Position numbers and translations under genes: made by a program. The notes beneath the pieces are model-generated. The model ran no database searches, was not told the DNA's origin, and worked only from the letters and a program-made list of their open reading frames with translations. DNA of 64,000 nucleotides. It comes from Saccharomonospora sp. CUA-673 (GTDB lineage: Bacteria; Actinomycetota; Actinomycetes; Mycobacteriales; Pseudonocardiaceae). Shown here piece by piece: positions 8,582-16,529 of this stretch. Every line of letters starts with the position of its first letter. Within the stretch, counting starts at the first letter, position 1. The stretch lies in contig NZ_MKKE01000006.1 in NCBI RefSeq assembly GCF_001942305.1, positions 1 through 64,000 on the forward strand, written 5' to 3'.

Positions 8582-11500
8582 GGTCCGGTCACCTGCCTGC
8601 CCTCGGGACGTGCCGGGCACGAGGACCGCGCGGGGCAGCGGTCGCAGTCGGCGTTCTCCTTCGCCTGGTACGCCGGTCCGGCGGTCGCGGTGGCCGCGTC
8701 CCGCACGAGCCGCAGCCAGTGCACCTGGCCGTCGGCGTCGAGCGGTGGTTGCTCGCGCTCCCCCGCCCCGGTCTTGGTGTTCGATTTCGCGACGTACACC
8801 AGTCGCGCGCCGCCGGGGGTCCGCGCCTGACCGGCTTGTTGCTGCTCGAAGGCGCCGAGCAGGACGGCGAGCTGGTAGGCGGCGAGCTGCGGATGCTGTT
8901 CGGCGTCCTTGGCGCTCACGGCCGTCTTGCCGGTCTTCAGGTCGACCACGACGGGCCTGCCCTCGCCGTCGACCTCCAGCCGGTCGACCCGGCCGGTGAG
9001 TGTGACGCGCAACCCCGCGTCGGTCTCGTCGGTCTCGTCGGTCTCGTCGGAGTCGGTCTCGGGTGGGAGCTCGACGGACATCTCCTGCTCGACGGCCACC
9101 TGGGTCAGTTCCGACCGGCTCTGCCGCAGCCAGGTGAGGAAGTTCTGCACCATCTGCTCGACGCGGGTGCGCTCGCGGCGCGAGAACCATGGGGCGCCCG
9201 CGTCCACCTTGGCCCACGCCCGATCCAATTCGGACCGGATCTCGTCGGCGTCGGCGCCGGAGGCGGCCGCCTGGGCGAGCGCGTGCACGAGCGTGCCGGT
9301 GACCGCGGCCAGCTGCGACGGGTCGGCCCCGCCGTGCCGTTCGATCAGCCACCGCAGCGGGCACTTCGCGAGGATCTCCACCGTGGACGGCGACACCCGC
9401 ACCGGATCGCCCGGTTTGCGCAGCGGTTCGTCGGTGCTCGGCTCGTGCAGGCCGTACCACTGGTCGGGGTGCGCGCCGGGCACGCCGGCCCGCGCGAGCC
9501 GCGCCAACTGCGTCACCGCCCGGCGCTTGCGGTCGGGGTCCTCGTCGGCCGAGCACACCACCGACCGCAGTTCGCCGACCAGTTCGGAGAGCACGAGCGA
9601 CCGTTCGCGCGGGTACACGCGCACGTCCGGACCCGCGTCGGCGGCGTCCTCGCCGTGGGCCAGCAGTTCCTCGACGAACCGGGACGGCTGCCCGTCCTCC
9701 CCCTGGACGGCCGTGACCAGCAGCGTCGACCGGGCGCGGCTCGCGGCGAGGTAGAACAGTCTGCGCTCCTCGGCCAGCAGCGGCGCGGTGATCGACACGG
9801 TGTCGTCGTCCACCCCGGACAGCAGGTCGACCAGACGCTCCACCCCGAGCAGCGTTCCGCGCGGCCGCAGATCCGGCCAACTGCCCTCCTGCGCCCCCAC
9901 GACGGCGACGACCGTCCACTCGCGACCGGCCGCCGCATGCGCCGTCACCAACGCGACGCCGCCGCCGCGTGCGGCGACCGGGGCGAGGCTGTCCCCGGCG
10001 ATGTGCTGCGACGTCAGGTACTCCGCGAACCCGGCCACGCTCGCCCTGGGCAACCTGTCGACATACCGACCCGCCGCGTCGAACAGGGCCACGACGGCGT
10101 CGAGGTCACGATCGGCCTGCACGGCGAGCGACCCGCCGCGCTTGATCTGCCCCAGCAGCCGCTTCTCCAGACCACTGGCCTGCCACACGCGCCACAACAC
10201 GTTCTCGACGTCGAGGCCCTGCTCGGAGGCCTCCCGCGCGGTCGCCAGCAGCCCGCCGACCCGGCGGACCGGCCCGGCCTCGGCGTCGGCGAGCCCGGCC
10301 AGGACGTCGCCCTCGCGCAGCGCCTCGACGAGCAGTTCGTCGCTGGAACGTTCCCCGCCGCCGGCGAGCTCGAGCCTGCGCAGCCCGCGCCGGAGTCGGC
10401 GCAACGCCAACGGATCCGCCCCGCCGAGCGGCGAGGCGAGCAGCATCTCGGCGACGTCGGGGGTGAGGGCGTCCGGCTCGGCGGCCAGGCGCAGCACGGC
10501 CAGCAGCGGCCGAACCCCGGGCTGGCGCGCGAGCGGCACCTCCTCGGCCGCCGACGCGATGGGCACCCCGGCCGCGGCGAGCGCGCGTTGCAGCACCGGC
10601 ATCGAGCGCGTCGGCGAGCGCACCAGCACGGCCATCTCCTCCCACGGCACCTCGTCCAGCAGGTGCGCGCGGCGGAGCCGGTCGGCGATCCACGACGCCT
10701 CGGCCGCCGGCGTCGGGAACAGCCGCGGATGCACGGCACCGCCCTCTGCGGCCGGTTCGGTCTCGCGCGACCGCGCCGACCCGGCAAGTCCCCGCGCGAT
10801 CCGGCTGACCGCCTCGTGCACCGCGCCGGACATCCGGTGGCTGCGCGTCAGGGTGATCGTGTCGTCGGCCTCGGCATCGCTCAACAACCTCGGGTCCGCG
10901 CCACGGAAGGAGAACACGGACTGATCGGGATCCCCGGCGAGCACGCAGTCGTCGGCGGTGCCGCCGAGCAACCGCACCAGCCGCATCTGCAGCGGGTCGA
11001 GGTGCTGGGCGTCGTCGACGAGGATGTGCCGCACGCGCTGCTGTTCACGCTGCAACAGCTCCGGATCGCCCTCGAGCTCCACGAGCGCCCCGGCGACGAG
11101 CTCGGCGGCGTCGAGCGCGGGCGCGGCGGGCGTGCCCAGCGCGTTGCCCCCGGAGCCGTGCAGGAGCGTGACCTCCTCGTACTGTCGCCAGAAGTGCCCG
11201 GCCGCCACCCATTCCTCGCGGCCCTCGTGCCGGCCGAGCTTGACCAGGTCCTCCGGTCCCAGACCACGTTCCGCGGCGCGCAGGACGAGATCGCGCAGTT
11301 CCTCGGCGAACCCGGCGATCCCGAGCGCGGGGCGGAGCCGCTCCGGCCAGTCGGGGGCGCCGCGCTCCTCGAGGTCACCCGCGAGCAGCTCCCGCACGAC
11401 GACGTCCTGCTCGGCCCCGGCCATCAGCCGCGGCTCCGGCTGCCCGGTGAGGTTGGCCTGCAACCGCAGCACCGCGAACGCGTACGAGTGCACCGTGCGG

Positions 11501-11853
11501 ACGACCGGCTCCCGCACGGTCCGCCCCGCCGGATGCTCCCCCGCCGTGCCGGCCGGGGTGTCGGTGGTGTCGCCTGCGGTGATGCGGCGGGTGATGTCGG
11601 CGCGCATGGCGTTGGCGGCCTTGCGCGAGGCGGTGAGCACGAGCAGGTTCTCCGGATCGGAGCCGCTGCGGATGCGCTCGGAGGCGAGGGCCGACAGCAG
11701 CGTCGTCTTGCCGGTGCCGGGCCCGCCGAGCACGCGGACGAACCCGCGCGGCGCGGCGAGCAGCTCCGCCGCGGCCGGCTCCCAGACGTGGGCGGGCGCG
11801 GCGGGCACGGAGGTCCGCACCAGCCGGGCGTTGAGACCGCTCCTACCGCTCAC
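8578..11853 (-). CDS. adnA: AdnA-like helicase-nuclease subunit with Fe-S nuclease domain
   Basis: 1091 residues, partner of AdnB. Walker A GPGTGKT lies at 44-50. Motif II reads VDDAQHLD instead of the usual DExQ, a degeneration that fits AdnA being the non-lead motor. The C-terminal nuclease has VVVDLKTGK (Asp971, Lys973) and QLAAYQL. Four cysteines are placed as in AddB/AdnA iron-sulfur nucleases: Cys831 (CPLRWL) and Cys1070, Cys1073 and Cys1079 at the C-terminus. It is the first gene of the leftward adnA-adnB-channel unit, with its start at 11853. A 21-bp repeat array lies in the divergent gap upstream. Confidence 0.9.
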   Translation of the reverse strand: MSGRSGLNARLVRTSVPAAPAHVWEPAAAELLAAPRGFVRVLGGPGTGKTTLLSALASERIRSGSDPENLLVLTASRKAANAMRADITRRITAGDTTDTPAGTAGEHPAGRTVREPVVRTVHSYAFAVLRLQANLTGQPEPRLMAGAEQDVVVRELLAGDLEERGAPDWPERLRPALGIAGFAEELRDLVLRAAERGLGPEDLVKLGRHEGREEWVAAGHFWRQYEEVTLLHGSGGNALGTPAAPALDAAELVAGALVELEGDPELLQREQQRVRHILVDDAQHLDPLQMRLVRLLGGTADDCVLAGDPDQSVFSFRGADPRLLSDAEADDTITLTRSHRMSGAVHEAVSRIARGLAGSARSRETEPAAEGGAVHPRLFPTPAAEASWIADRLRRAHLLDEVPWEEMAVLVRSPTRSMPVLQRALAAAGVPIASAAEEVPLARQPGVRPLLAVLRLAAEPDALTPDVAEMLLASPLGGADPLALRRLRRGLRRLELAGGGERSSDELLVEALREGDVLAGLADAEAGPVRRVGGLLATAREASEQGLDVENVLWRVWQASGLEKRLLGQIKRGGSLAVQADRDLDAVVALFDAAGRYVDRLPRASVAGFAEYLTSQHIAGDSLAPVAARGGGVALVTAHAAAGREWTVVAVVGAQEGSWPDLRPRGTLLGVERLVDLLSGVDDDTVSITAPLLAEERRLFYLAASRARSTLLVTAVQGEDGQPSRFVEELLAHGEDAADAGPDVRVYPRERSLVLSELVGELRSVVCSADEDPDRKRRAVTQLARLARAGVPGAHPDQWYGLHEPSTDEPLRKPGDPVRVSPSTVEILAKCPLRWLIERHGGADPSQLAAVTGTLVHALAQAAASGADADEIRSELDRAWAKVDAGAPWFSRRERTRVEQMVQNFLTWLRQSRSELTQVAVEQEMSVELPPETDSDETDETDETDAGLRVTLTGRVDRLEVDGEGRPVVVDLKTGKTAVSAKDAEQHPQLAAYQLAVLLGAFEQQQAGQARTPGGARLVYVAKSNTKTGAGEREQPPLDADGQVHWLRLVRDAATATAGPAYQAKENADCDRCPARSSCPARPEGRQVTGP

Positions 11854-11895
11854 AGCACCGATGGAACCACGTCACCCCGACACACCCGCACCCCA

Positions 11896-11979
11896 CGCCG
11901 TGTCAGCACCCCACGTCGCCGTGTCAGCATCCTGCGTCGCCATGTTGTCGATCCGCGTCGGGCGTGTTGGGTAGTTTCC
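11896..11979 (+). repeat. 21-bp tandem repeat array A (3 good units, 1 degenerate)
   Basis: Units start at 11896, 11917, 11938 and 11959. The first two share cgccgtgtcagca and the third and fourth degenerate. This array lies in the divergent gap between adnA and the alkyltransferase-like gene. It is the only one of the five arrays not placed directly after a stop codon. It may overlap both promoters. Confidence 0.7.
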
Positions 11980-11983
11980 GCTC

Positions 11984-12274
11984 ATGGACGAGGCGATGCA
12001 CGAGCGGATCCGGGACGTCGTGCGGGCGATCCCGCGGGGCACGGTCGCGACGTACGGCGACGTCGCGGCCGTGGCGGGGGCGTCGACCCCGCGGCTCGTC
12101 GGACGAGTACTGGCCGAGGACGGCGCGGACCTGCCGTGGCATCGCGTGCTGCGTGCGAGCGGCATCCCCGCCCCGCATCTGGTGCACCGGCAGCTCGAAC
12201 TGCTCCGCGCGGAAGGCGTGCTCGCCGACGGGCAGCGGGTCGATCTGAAGGCCCACCGGTGGCGGCCCGAGTGA
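11984..12274 (+). CDS. Alkyltransferase-like protein (ATL, MGMT fold, Trp in place of catalytic Cys)
   Basis: 96 residues covering the whole MGMT DNA-binding domain. The motif normally written PCHRV reads PWHRV, with Trp52 where the alkyl-accepting cysteine would be. In the ATL family this means it binds O6-alkylguanine and hands the lesion to nucleotide excision repair instead of removing the alkyl group. The helix-turn-helix region (GTVATYGDVAAVAG) and the arginine-finger-type RLVGRVL segment are present. The neighbour adnA also acts in DNA repair, and mycobacteria have a similar protein (Rv3204) near adnAB. Confidence 0.88.
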   Translation: MDEAMHERIRDVVRAIPRGTVATYGDVAAVAGASTPRLVGRVLAEDGADLPWHRVLRASGIPAPHLVHRQLELLRAEGVLADGQRVDLKAHRWRPE

Positions 12275-12306
12275 GACCCGCGTAACCCTGTTCCCAGCGC
12301 ACAGCA

Positions 12307-12325
12307 TTCGGTTAGCCTTGCCTAA
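12307..12325. promoter_or_regulatory. Candidate IdeR/DtxR-type iron box overlapping the start codon
   Basis: ttcggttagccttgcctaa matches the 19-bp iron box TTAGGTTAGGCTAACCTAA at about 15 positions by eye. It ends on the A of the ATG at 12325. There is no ribosome-binding purine run before this ATG. A TAGCCT -10-like hexamer at 12313-12318 would place the transcript start at the A of the ATG, so the mRNA may be leaderless and repression by Fe-loaded regulator would block the start itself. Confidence 0.65.
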
Positions 12326-13176
12326 TGAGCGTCGCGCAGGAGATCGAGCAGGCACCCCGCCTCACCTACCGCCGACTGACCGTCAGCGCGGTCCGGCCGC
12401 TCACCCCGAGCCTGGTGCGCGTCACGTTCACCGGTGACGATCTGCGGGGATTCACCCCGTGCGCGCCCGATCAGTACGTCAAGGTGTTCTTCCCCCGCGC
12501 CGGCCACCGGAGTCCGCAGCTGCCGCCGCCCGTCGAGGACATCGGCGGCGACGTGACGTCCTGGTACCGCACCTACCTGGCCATGCCGGACGACGTGCGC
12601 CCGCCGATGCGCACCTACACGGTCCGCGCCTACCGCCCGGACGCCGCCGAACTGGACATCGACTTCGTGCTGCACCCCGACGGCGGCCCCGCCTCGACGT
12701 GGGCGACGCAGGCGACGCCGGGCGCCGAGGTCGCGCTCATGGGTCCGCACGGCATCTACGCCGTCCCCGAGCACGCGACGTGGCAGTTGCTCGTCGGCGA
12801 CGAATCGGCCGTGCCCGCGATCGCGGCGATCCTCGAACAGCTCCCGGCCGGCACGTGCGCGCGGGTGTTCATCGAGGTCGCCGACCAGCGCGACCGCCTC
12901 GACCTCGCCTCCGCCGCGGGCGATGTCGACGTCCGGTGGGTCACGCGCCGCGACGGCTACGGCGACGCGGTGCTCGACGAGGTCCGCGCGGCCGCGCTGC
13001 CCGAGGGCACGCCGTACGCGTGGCTCGCCGGCGAGGCCGACATGGTCAAGTTCGCCCGCCGCCACCTCGTCCGCGAACGCGGCGTCGACAAGCGGGCCAT
13101 CGCGTTCACCGGGTACTGGCGCAAGGGGCGTTCCGAGGAGGAGGTCGGCCGGGCGAGCCTCGCCGCGGCCGGCTGA
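12325..13176 (+). CDS. Siderophore-interacting protein (FAD-dependent ferric-siderophore reductase)
   Basis: 283 residues of the SIP/ViuB family, which reduces ferric siderophores in the cytosol to release iron. The FAD-binding motif RTYTVR starts at Arg96. The N-terminal beta-barrel (residues 10-130) is followed by the SIP NAD(P)H domain with WLAGEADMVKFARRHLV and the family's C-terminal GYWRKG. Iron control is suggested by the box overlapping the start. The gene stands alone, with no siderophore synthesis or transport genes in the window. Confidence 0.9.
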   Translation: MSVAQEIEQAPRLTYRRLTVSAVRPLTPSLVRVTFTGDDLRGFTPCAPDQYVKVFFPRAGHRSPQLPPPVEDIGGDVTSWYRTYLAMPDDVRPPMRTYTVRAYRPDAAELDIDFVLHPDGGPASTWATQATPGAEVALMGPHGIYAVPEHATWQLLVGDESAVPAIAAILEQLPAGTCARVFIEVADQRDRLDLASAAGDVDVRWVTRRDGYGDAVLDEVRAAALPEGTPYAWLAGEADMVKFARRHLVRERGVDKRAIAFTGYWRKGRSEEEVGRASLAAAG

Positions 13177-13201
13177 GCCACGCGGGTGACGACAGCGCCG
13201 G

Positions 13202-14029
13202 TCACGCCGGGTCGTCGACGGAGGCCGCGCCGAGCTCGGCCGCGAGGAGCTTGACGAGGGCGCCGAGGCGTTGTCGCTCGGGCTGCACGACGCGCACGCC
13301 GGCCTCGACGAGCGGTGCCGCGGTCACCGGTCCGACGCACGCGCACAACACGTCGCCGCCGAGCTTGCCCAGCAGCGCGTCGTAACGTCCGTCGTCGCGG
13401 GCGAGGCGCAGCAGGTTCGCCGCCGCGGGCGCGCTCGTGAACGCCAACGCGTCGACCTCACCCGACAGCACGCCGTCGACGAGGCGGCGTGCCGGCGACA
13501 GGTCGGCGGGCCACTGCCACCGGTACGGCTGCACCTCCACGACCTGCGCACCGGCCTCACGCAGCGGGTCGGTGAACTCGGGCAGCGCCTGCCCGTGCAG
13601 CTGCACCGCGACGCGACTGCCGGCGACGCCCTGTTCGCCGATGTGGGCGAACAGCTGCCGGTTGCTCTCCTCCGGCGCCGACCACTCCTCGGTCAGCCCG
13701 CGGCCGCGCACCGCACCGGTGGCCTTCGGACCGCGGACGAACAGTCGTGCGTCGGCGAGTCGGTCCAGCAGCGCGTCGGAGGTGCCCCAGTCGTCGGCCG
13801 CCGACAGCCAGCCGCGGAACCCCGCACCGGTCGTCACTGCCACGACGTCGACCCCGCGGGTGATGACCTCGTCGGTCGCGGCGCGCAGGCGGACGTCGTC
13901 GGGCAGCGGCACGATGTGCAACGTCGGCCCGTGCCACACCGTCGCCCCACGTCGGTTCAACGCGTCGATGAACTCGTCCGCCCGCCGCTCGGCGGTGATC
14001 CCGATGACGGCACCGTCGAGGTCTGCCAT
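13202..14029 (-). CDS. Uroporphyrinogen-III synthase-like protein (HemD family)
   Basis: 275 residues with the two-domain HemD fold. It starts GAVIGITAERRADEFIDALNRRGA, contains AVTTGAGFRGWL, GPKATGAVRGRGL and VEVQPYRWQWP, and ends in the CVGPVTAAPLVEAGVRV signature. HemD closes hydroxymethylbilane to uroporphyrinogen III, the precursor of siroheme. Its position beside a CbiX chelatase and NirB suggests it feeds siroheme to nitrite reductase, or is a regulatory relative like the second copy at 15028. It lacks the winged-helix tail of that copy. The start 14029 gives a full N-terminus. Confidence 0.78.
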   Translation of the reverse strand: MADLDGAVIGITAERRADEFIDALNRRGATVWHGPTLHIVPLPDDVRLRAATDEVITRGVDVVAVTTGAGFRGWLSAADDWGTSDALLDRLADARLFVRGPKATGAVRGRGLTEEWSAPEESNRQLFAHIGEQGVAGSRVAVQLHGQALPEFTDPLREAGAQVVEVQPYRWQWPADLSPARRLVDGVLSGEVDALAFTSAPAAANLLRLARDDGRYDALLGKLGGDVLCACVGPVTAAPLVEAGVRVVQPERQRLGALVKLLAAELGAASVDDPA

Positions 14030-14144
14030 ATCTCTCCGCTCTCCCCGGCTGCCGGAACGCCCACGATAACCCGCGTCCCGTGCCCCGCGGATGACGACGA
14101 GGCAACGCCGTGTTCACGGCTCGACGCGGCTCCCCCGTGCATGG

Positions 14145-14228
14145 AACGCCAACACGGCGACGTGGGGTGCTGACACGCCCGCGCGAAGTGCTGACACGGC
14201 GACGTGGGGTGCTGACACGGTCGTTTCA
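14145..14228 (-). repeat. 21-bp tandem repeat array B (4 units)
   Basis: Units begin at 14145, 14166, 14187 and 14208 and contain tgctgacac on the + strand, that is GTGTCAGCA on the - strand. Reading leftward, the array begins at the stop codon of the chelatase gene and runs into the region upstream of the HemD-like gene. Same family as arrays A, C, D and E. Confidence 0.75.
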
Positions 14229-14948
14229 GGCCGGGGTTCGGTGCGCTCGGCGGAGGGCGGTTCGGGTTTCGGCGGCGCGGCGCAGGATCAGGTCGGCCAC
14301 GCCCGGGTGGGTGCCCAGCGGATCGCTGACGACGTCCGCCCCGGATTCGGTCAGGCGGCGCTGGAACAGGCCCGGCGCCAGCAGCCACGACGCGACGATC
14401 ACCCGGTGATCACCGCCGCCGTCGGCACGTGCCTCCGCGACGGCCTCGGCGATCGTGGGTTCGGCCGTCGCCGCGTAGCCCACGCGCACGGGCGTACGCA
14501 GCCGGCCGGCCAGCGCCCGCGCCGCGACGCCGACCTCGTCGAGCGCCCGCGGATCACTCGACCCGGCCGCCGCCAGCACCACCGTGTCGCCCGGCCGGAA
14601 TCCCGCCTGCGCCACCCGGTCGGCCAGCACGTCGATCAGCTCGGGCGCCGGGCCGAACGCATCGGCCACGACCACCCCGGGCCGCGTGCTCGCCGCGATC
14701 TGCTCCGGGATGTCGGTGCGCACGTGATACCCGGCCGCGAGGAACGCCGGGACGACGACCGTGTCCGTGTCGTCCGCACCGTGCTCGGAGGTCGCGAGCC
14801 CGTCGAGGGCCTCGGTGACGTCGGGTCCGCGTACGTCCGCGTAGGCCACCGTCACCGCCTCCCCACGGGCACGCACCCGCGCGGCCAGCGCGTCGATCAC
14901 CTCACCGCCCGCAGGGTCACGGGTGCCATGAGCCACCAGAACGATCAC
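14226..14948 (-). CDS. Sirohydrochlorin chelatase (CbiX/SirB family)
   Basis: 240 residues. It inserts a metal into sirohydrochlorin; in this setting probably iron, making siroheme for NirB. The two CbiX half-domains are visible: VLVAHGTRDPAGG with the first metal-site His near residue 7, FLAAGYHVRTDIP with the second His, and a weaker C-terminal repeat without the histidines. GTG 14948 is chosen because GGGAGG lies five bases upstream; the frame extends to an ATG at 14981 with no such site. It lies in the same direction as the nir genes. Confidence 0.85.
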   Translation of the reverse strand: MIVLVAHGTRDPAGGEVIDALAARVRARGEAVTVAYADVRGPDVTEALDGLATSEHGADDTDTVVVPAFLAAGYHVRTDIPEQIAASTRPGVVVADAFGPAPELIDVLADRVAQAGFRPGDTVVLAAAGSSDPRALDEVGVAARALAGRLRTPVRVGYAATAEPTIAEAVAEARADGGGDHRVIVASWLLAPGLFQRRLTESGADVVSDPLGTHPGVADLILRRAAETRTALRRAHRTPA

Positions 14949-15027
14949 GACGCCTCCCTGTGTCTTGCGGGACACCCGCACCCGGTCGGCCTTAGTGAAC
15001 GCAGCTCCGCAAGCTCCGCATTGTCGT

Positions 15028-16146
15028 TCACACGTCCTCCGATGCCGTAGCGACTGCGAGGCGGTACCCCCGCTTCACGACCGTTTGCACCAGGCGGCCC
15101 TCGCCGAGGGAGGTCCGCAGCCGGCCGATCGCGGTCTCCACGGCGTGTTCCTCACCGCCGCTCGGCAGGGCCGTCGTCAGTTCGCGCCGGGACACGACCT
15201 TGCCCGGCTGCTCGGCCAACGCCCGCAGCACCGCCATGGGCGCCGGTGCGACCTCGCGCAGCTCGCCGTCCACAATGGCCGCCTGGCCGCGCAGTTCGAC
15301 GTCGCGGCCCGCGGCGTGCAACCGGGGCGAACGCTCCACCAGCGCGTCGGCGAGCGTGCGGGCGAGCGCCCCGATCCGCGCGCGCTGCGGCTGGGTCGTC
15401 GGAATGCCGACCGCCGCCAGCGGACCGGCGGTGATCGGGCCGACGCAGGTGACGAGCACCCGCTTGGTCAGGGCGTCGACCAGACCCGCGTGCCTTCCGG
15501 TGCGCGCCGCCATGGCCAGCATGCTCGCCGCGGCGGGGGCGCTCGTGAACGGCATCGCGTCGACCGCGCCGTCGAGCACCGAGTCGATGAGCCGGTCCAG
15601 CGGCGCAGGATCGGCGGGGCCGACCCATCGGTACACCGGCACCTCGACGACCTCCGCGCCCGCCGCCCGCAGCGAGTCCACGAAGTACGGCAACGGCTCG
15701 CCGTGCAACTGCACCGCGATCCGCTGTCCGTCCACCCCGGACTCCAGCAGGTGCTGCAGCACCTCGGCGTTGCTCTCCGAGGCAGGCGAGTACACCTCGG
15801 ACAGTCCCGCGGCGCGCACGGCGCCCTTGGCCTTCGGCCCGCGGGTCAGCATGTTCGTGGCGGCGAGGCGTTCGATGAGCTCGTCGCCCATCCCCCACCC
15901 CTCGGCGGCCTCCACCCAGCCGCGGAACCCGATGCCCGTGGTGGCCACGACGGCGTCCACGGGCTGTTCGAGCAGCAGCTTCGTCGCGGCGTAGAGCTCC
16001 GAGTCGTCCGCGAGCGGGACGATCCGGATCGCGGGTCCGTACCGCACCGTGGCGCCCTTGCGCACCAGCAGCGCACCGAGCTCGTCGGCTCGGCGCGCTG
16101 CGGTGATGCCGATGGCGTACCCGGCGAGCGGCAGGACGTCGGTCAT
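15028..16146 (-). CDS. HemD-domain / winged-helix regulator of nitrite reduction (Rv0260c-like)
   Basis: 372 residues. Residues 1-255 are a uroporphyrinogen-III synthase-like domain (AGYAIGITAARRADEL, ATTGIGFRGWVEAAE, GPKAKGAVRAAGL, CVGPITAGPLAAVGI). Residues about 275-370 are an OmpR/PhoB-type winged helix (VVSRRELTTALPSG, ETAIGRLRTSLG, VQTVVKRGYRL). Relatives sit beside nirBD in mycobacteria and are taken to be regulators that may sense a tetrapyrrole. Its ATG overlaps the nirD stop (ATGA), so it is coupled to the nitrite reductase genes. Confidence 0.85.
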   Translation of the reverse strand: MTDVLPLAGYAIGITAARRADELGALLVRKGATVRYGPAIRIVPLADDSELYAATKLLLEQPVDAVVATTGIGFRGWVEAAEGWGMGDELIERLAATNMLTRGPKAKGAVRAAGLSEVYSPASESNAEVLQHLLESGVDGQRIAVQLHGEPLPYFVDSLRAAGAEVVEVPVYRWVGPADPAPLDRLIDSVLDGAVDAMPFTSAPAAASMLAMAARTGRHAGLVDALTKRVLVTCVGPITAGPLAAVGIPTTQPQRARIGALARTLADALVERSPRLHAAGRDVELRGQAAIVDGELREVAPAPMAVLRALAEQPGKVVSRRELTTALPSGGEEHAVETAIGRLRTSLGEGRLVQTVVKRGYRLAVATASEDV

Positions 16147-16529
16147 CTCACCCTGACCTCGGCGACCCCGACCTCGACGACGCCTTCGACGACGCGCACC
16201 GGGTAGACGTCGATCCGCACGGTCTCGTCGTCGAGACACGAACCGGTGCGCAGGTCGAAGTTCTGCTTGTAGACCGGCGAGGCGACGACGGGAGCCCCGC
16301 CGATGTCGCCGACGATCCCCCGCGACAGCACGGCCGCCCCGGAGAACGGGTCCATGTTGGACAGTCCGAAGTACTCGTCGTCGTCGGTGCGGAAGACCGC
16401 CACCTGGACGTCGCCGTCCAGCAGCGCCGCAACGCCGAAGGCGCGCGGGATGCGACTCGTCTCGCACACGGCCGTCCAGGTGACGGCCTCCCCGGCGGTT
16501 TCGGTGTTGTTCGCGGACAGGATGGTCAT
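16143..16529 (-). CDS. nirD: Nitrite reductase small subunit NirD
   Basis: 128 residues with the Rieske-like beta fold of NirD (WTAVCETSRIPRAFGVAALLDGDVQVAVFR, NMDPFSGAAVLSRGI, ASPVYKQNFDLRTGSCLDDETVRIDVYPV). NirD family members lack the Cys/His cluster ligands of true Rieske proteins, and they are absent here too. It partners NirB in the cytosolic NAD(P)H nitrite reductase. It overlaps nirB upstream and the HemD-regulator downstream by four bases each, so the three are one translationally coupled unit. Confidence 0.93.
   Translation of the reverse strand: MTILSANNTETAGEAVTWTAVCETSRIPRAFGVAALLDGDVQVAVFRTDDDEYFGLSNMDPFSGAAVLSRGIVGDIGGAPVVASPVYKQNFDLRTGSCLDDETVRIDVYPVRVVEGVVEVGVAEVRVR

Noticed and set aside
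5198..9919. A single 1573-residue helicase.
   Set aside because: Residues before GTG 8581 are an out-of-frame reading of adnA; a GTGA overlap marks the true start.
11984..12274. A DNA repair methyltransferase (Ogt/MGMT).
   Set aside because: The catalytic cysteine position is Trp (PWHRV), which defines the non-catalytic ATL group.
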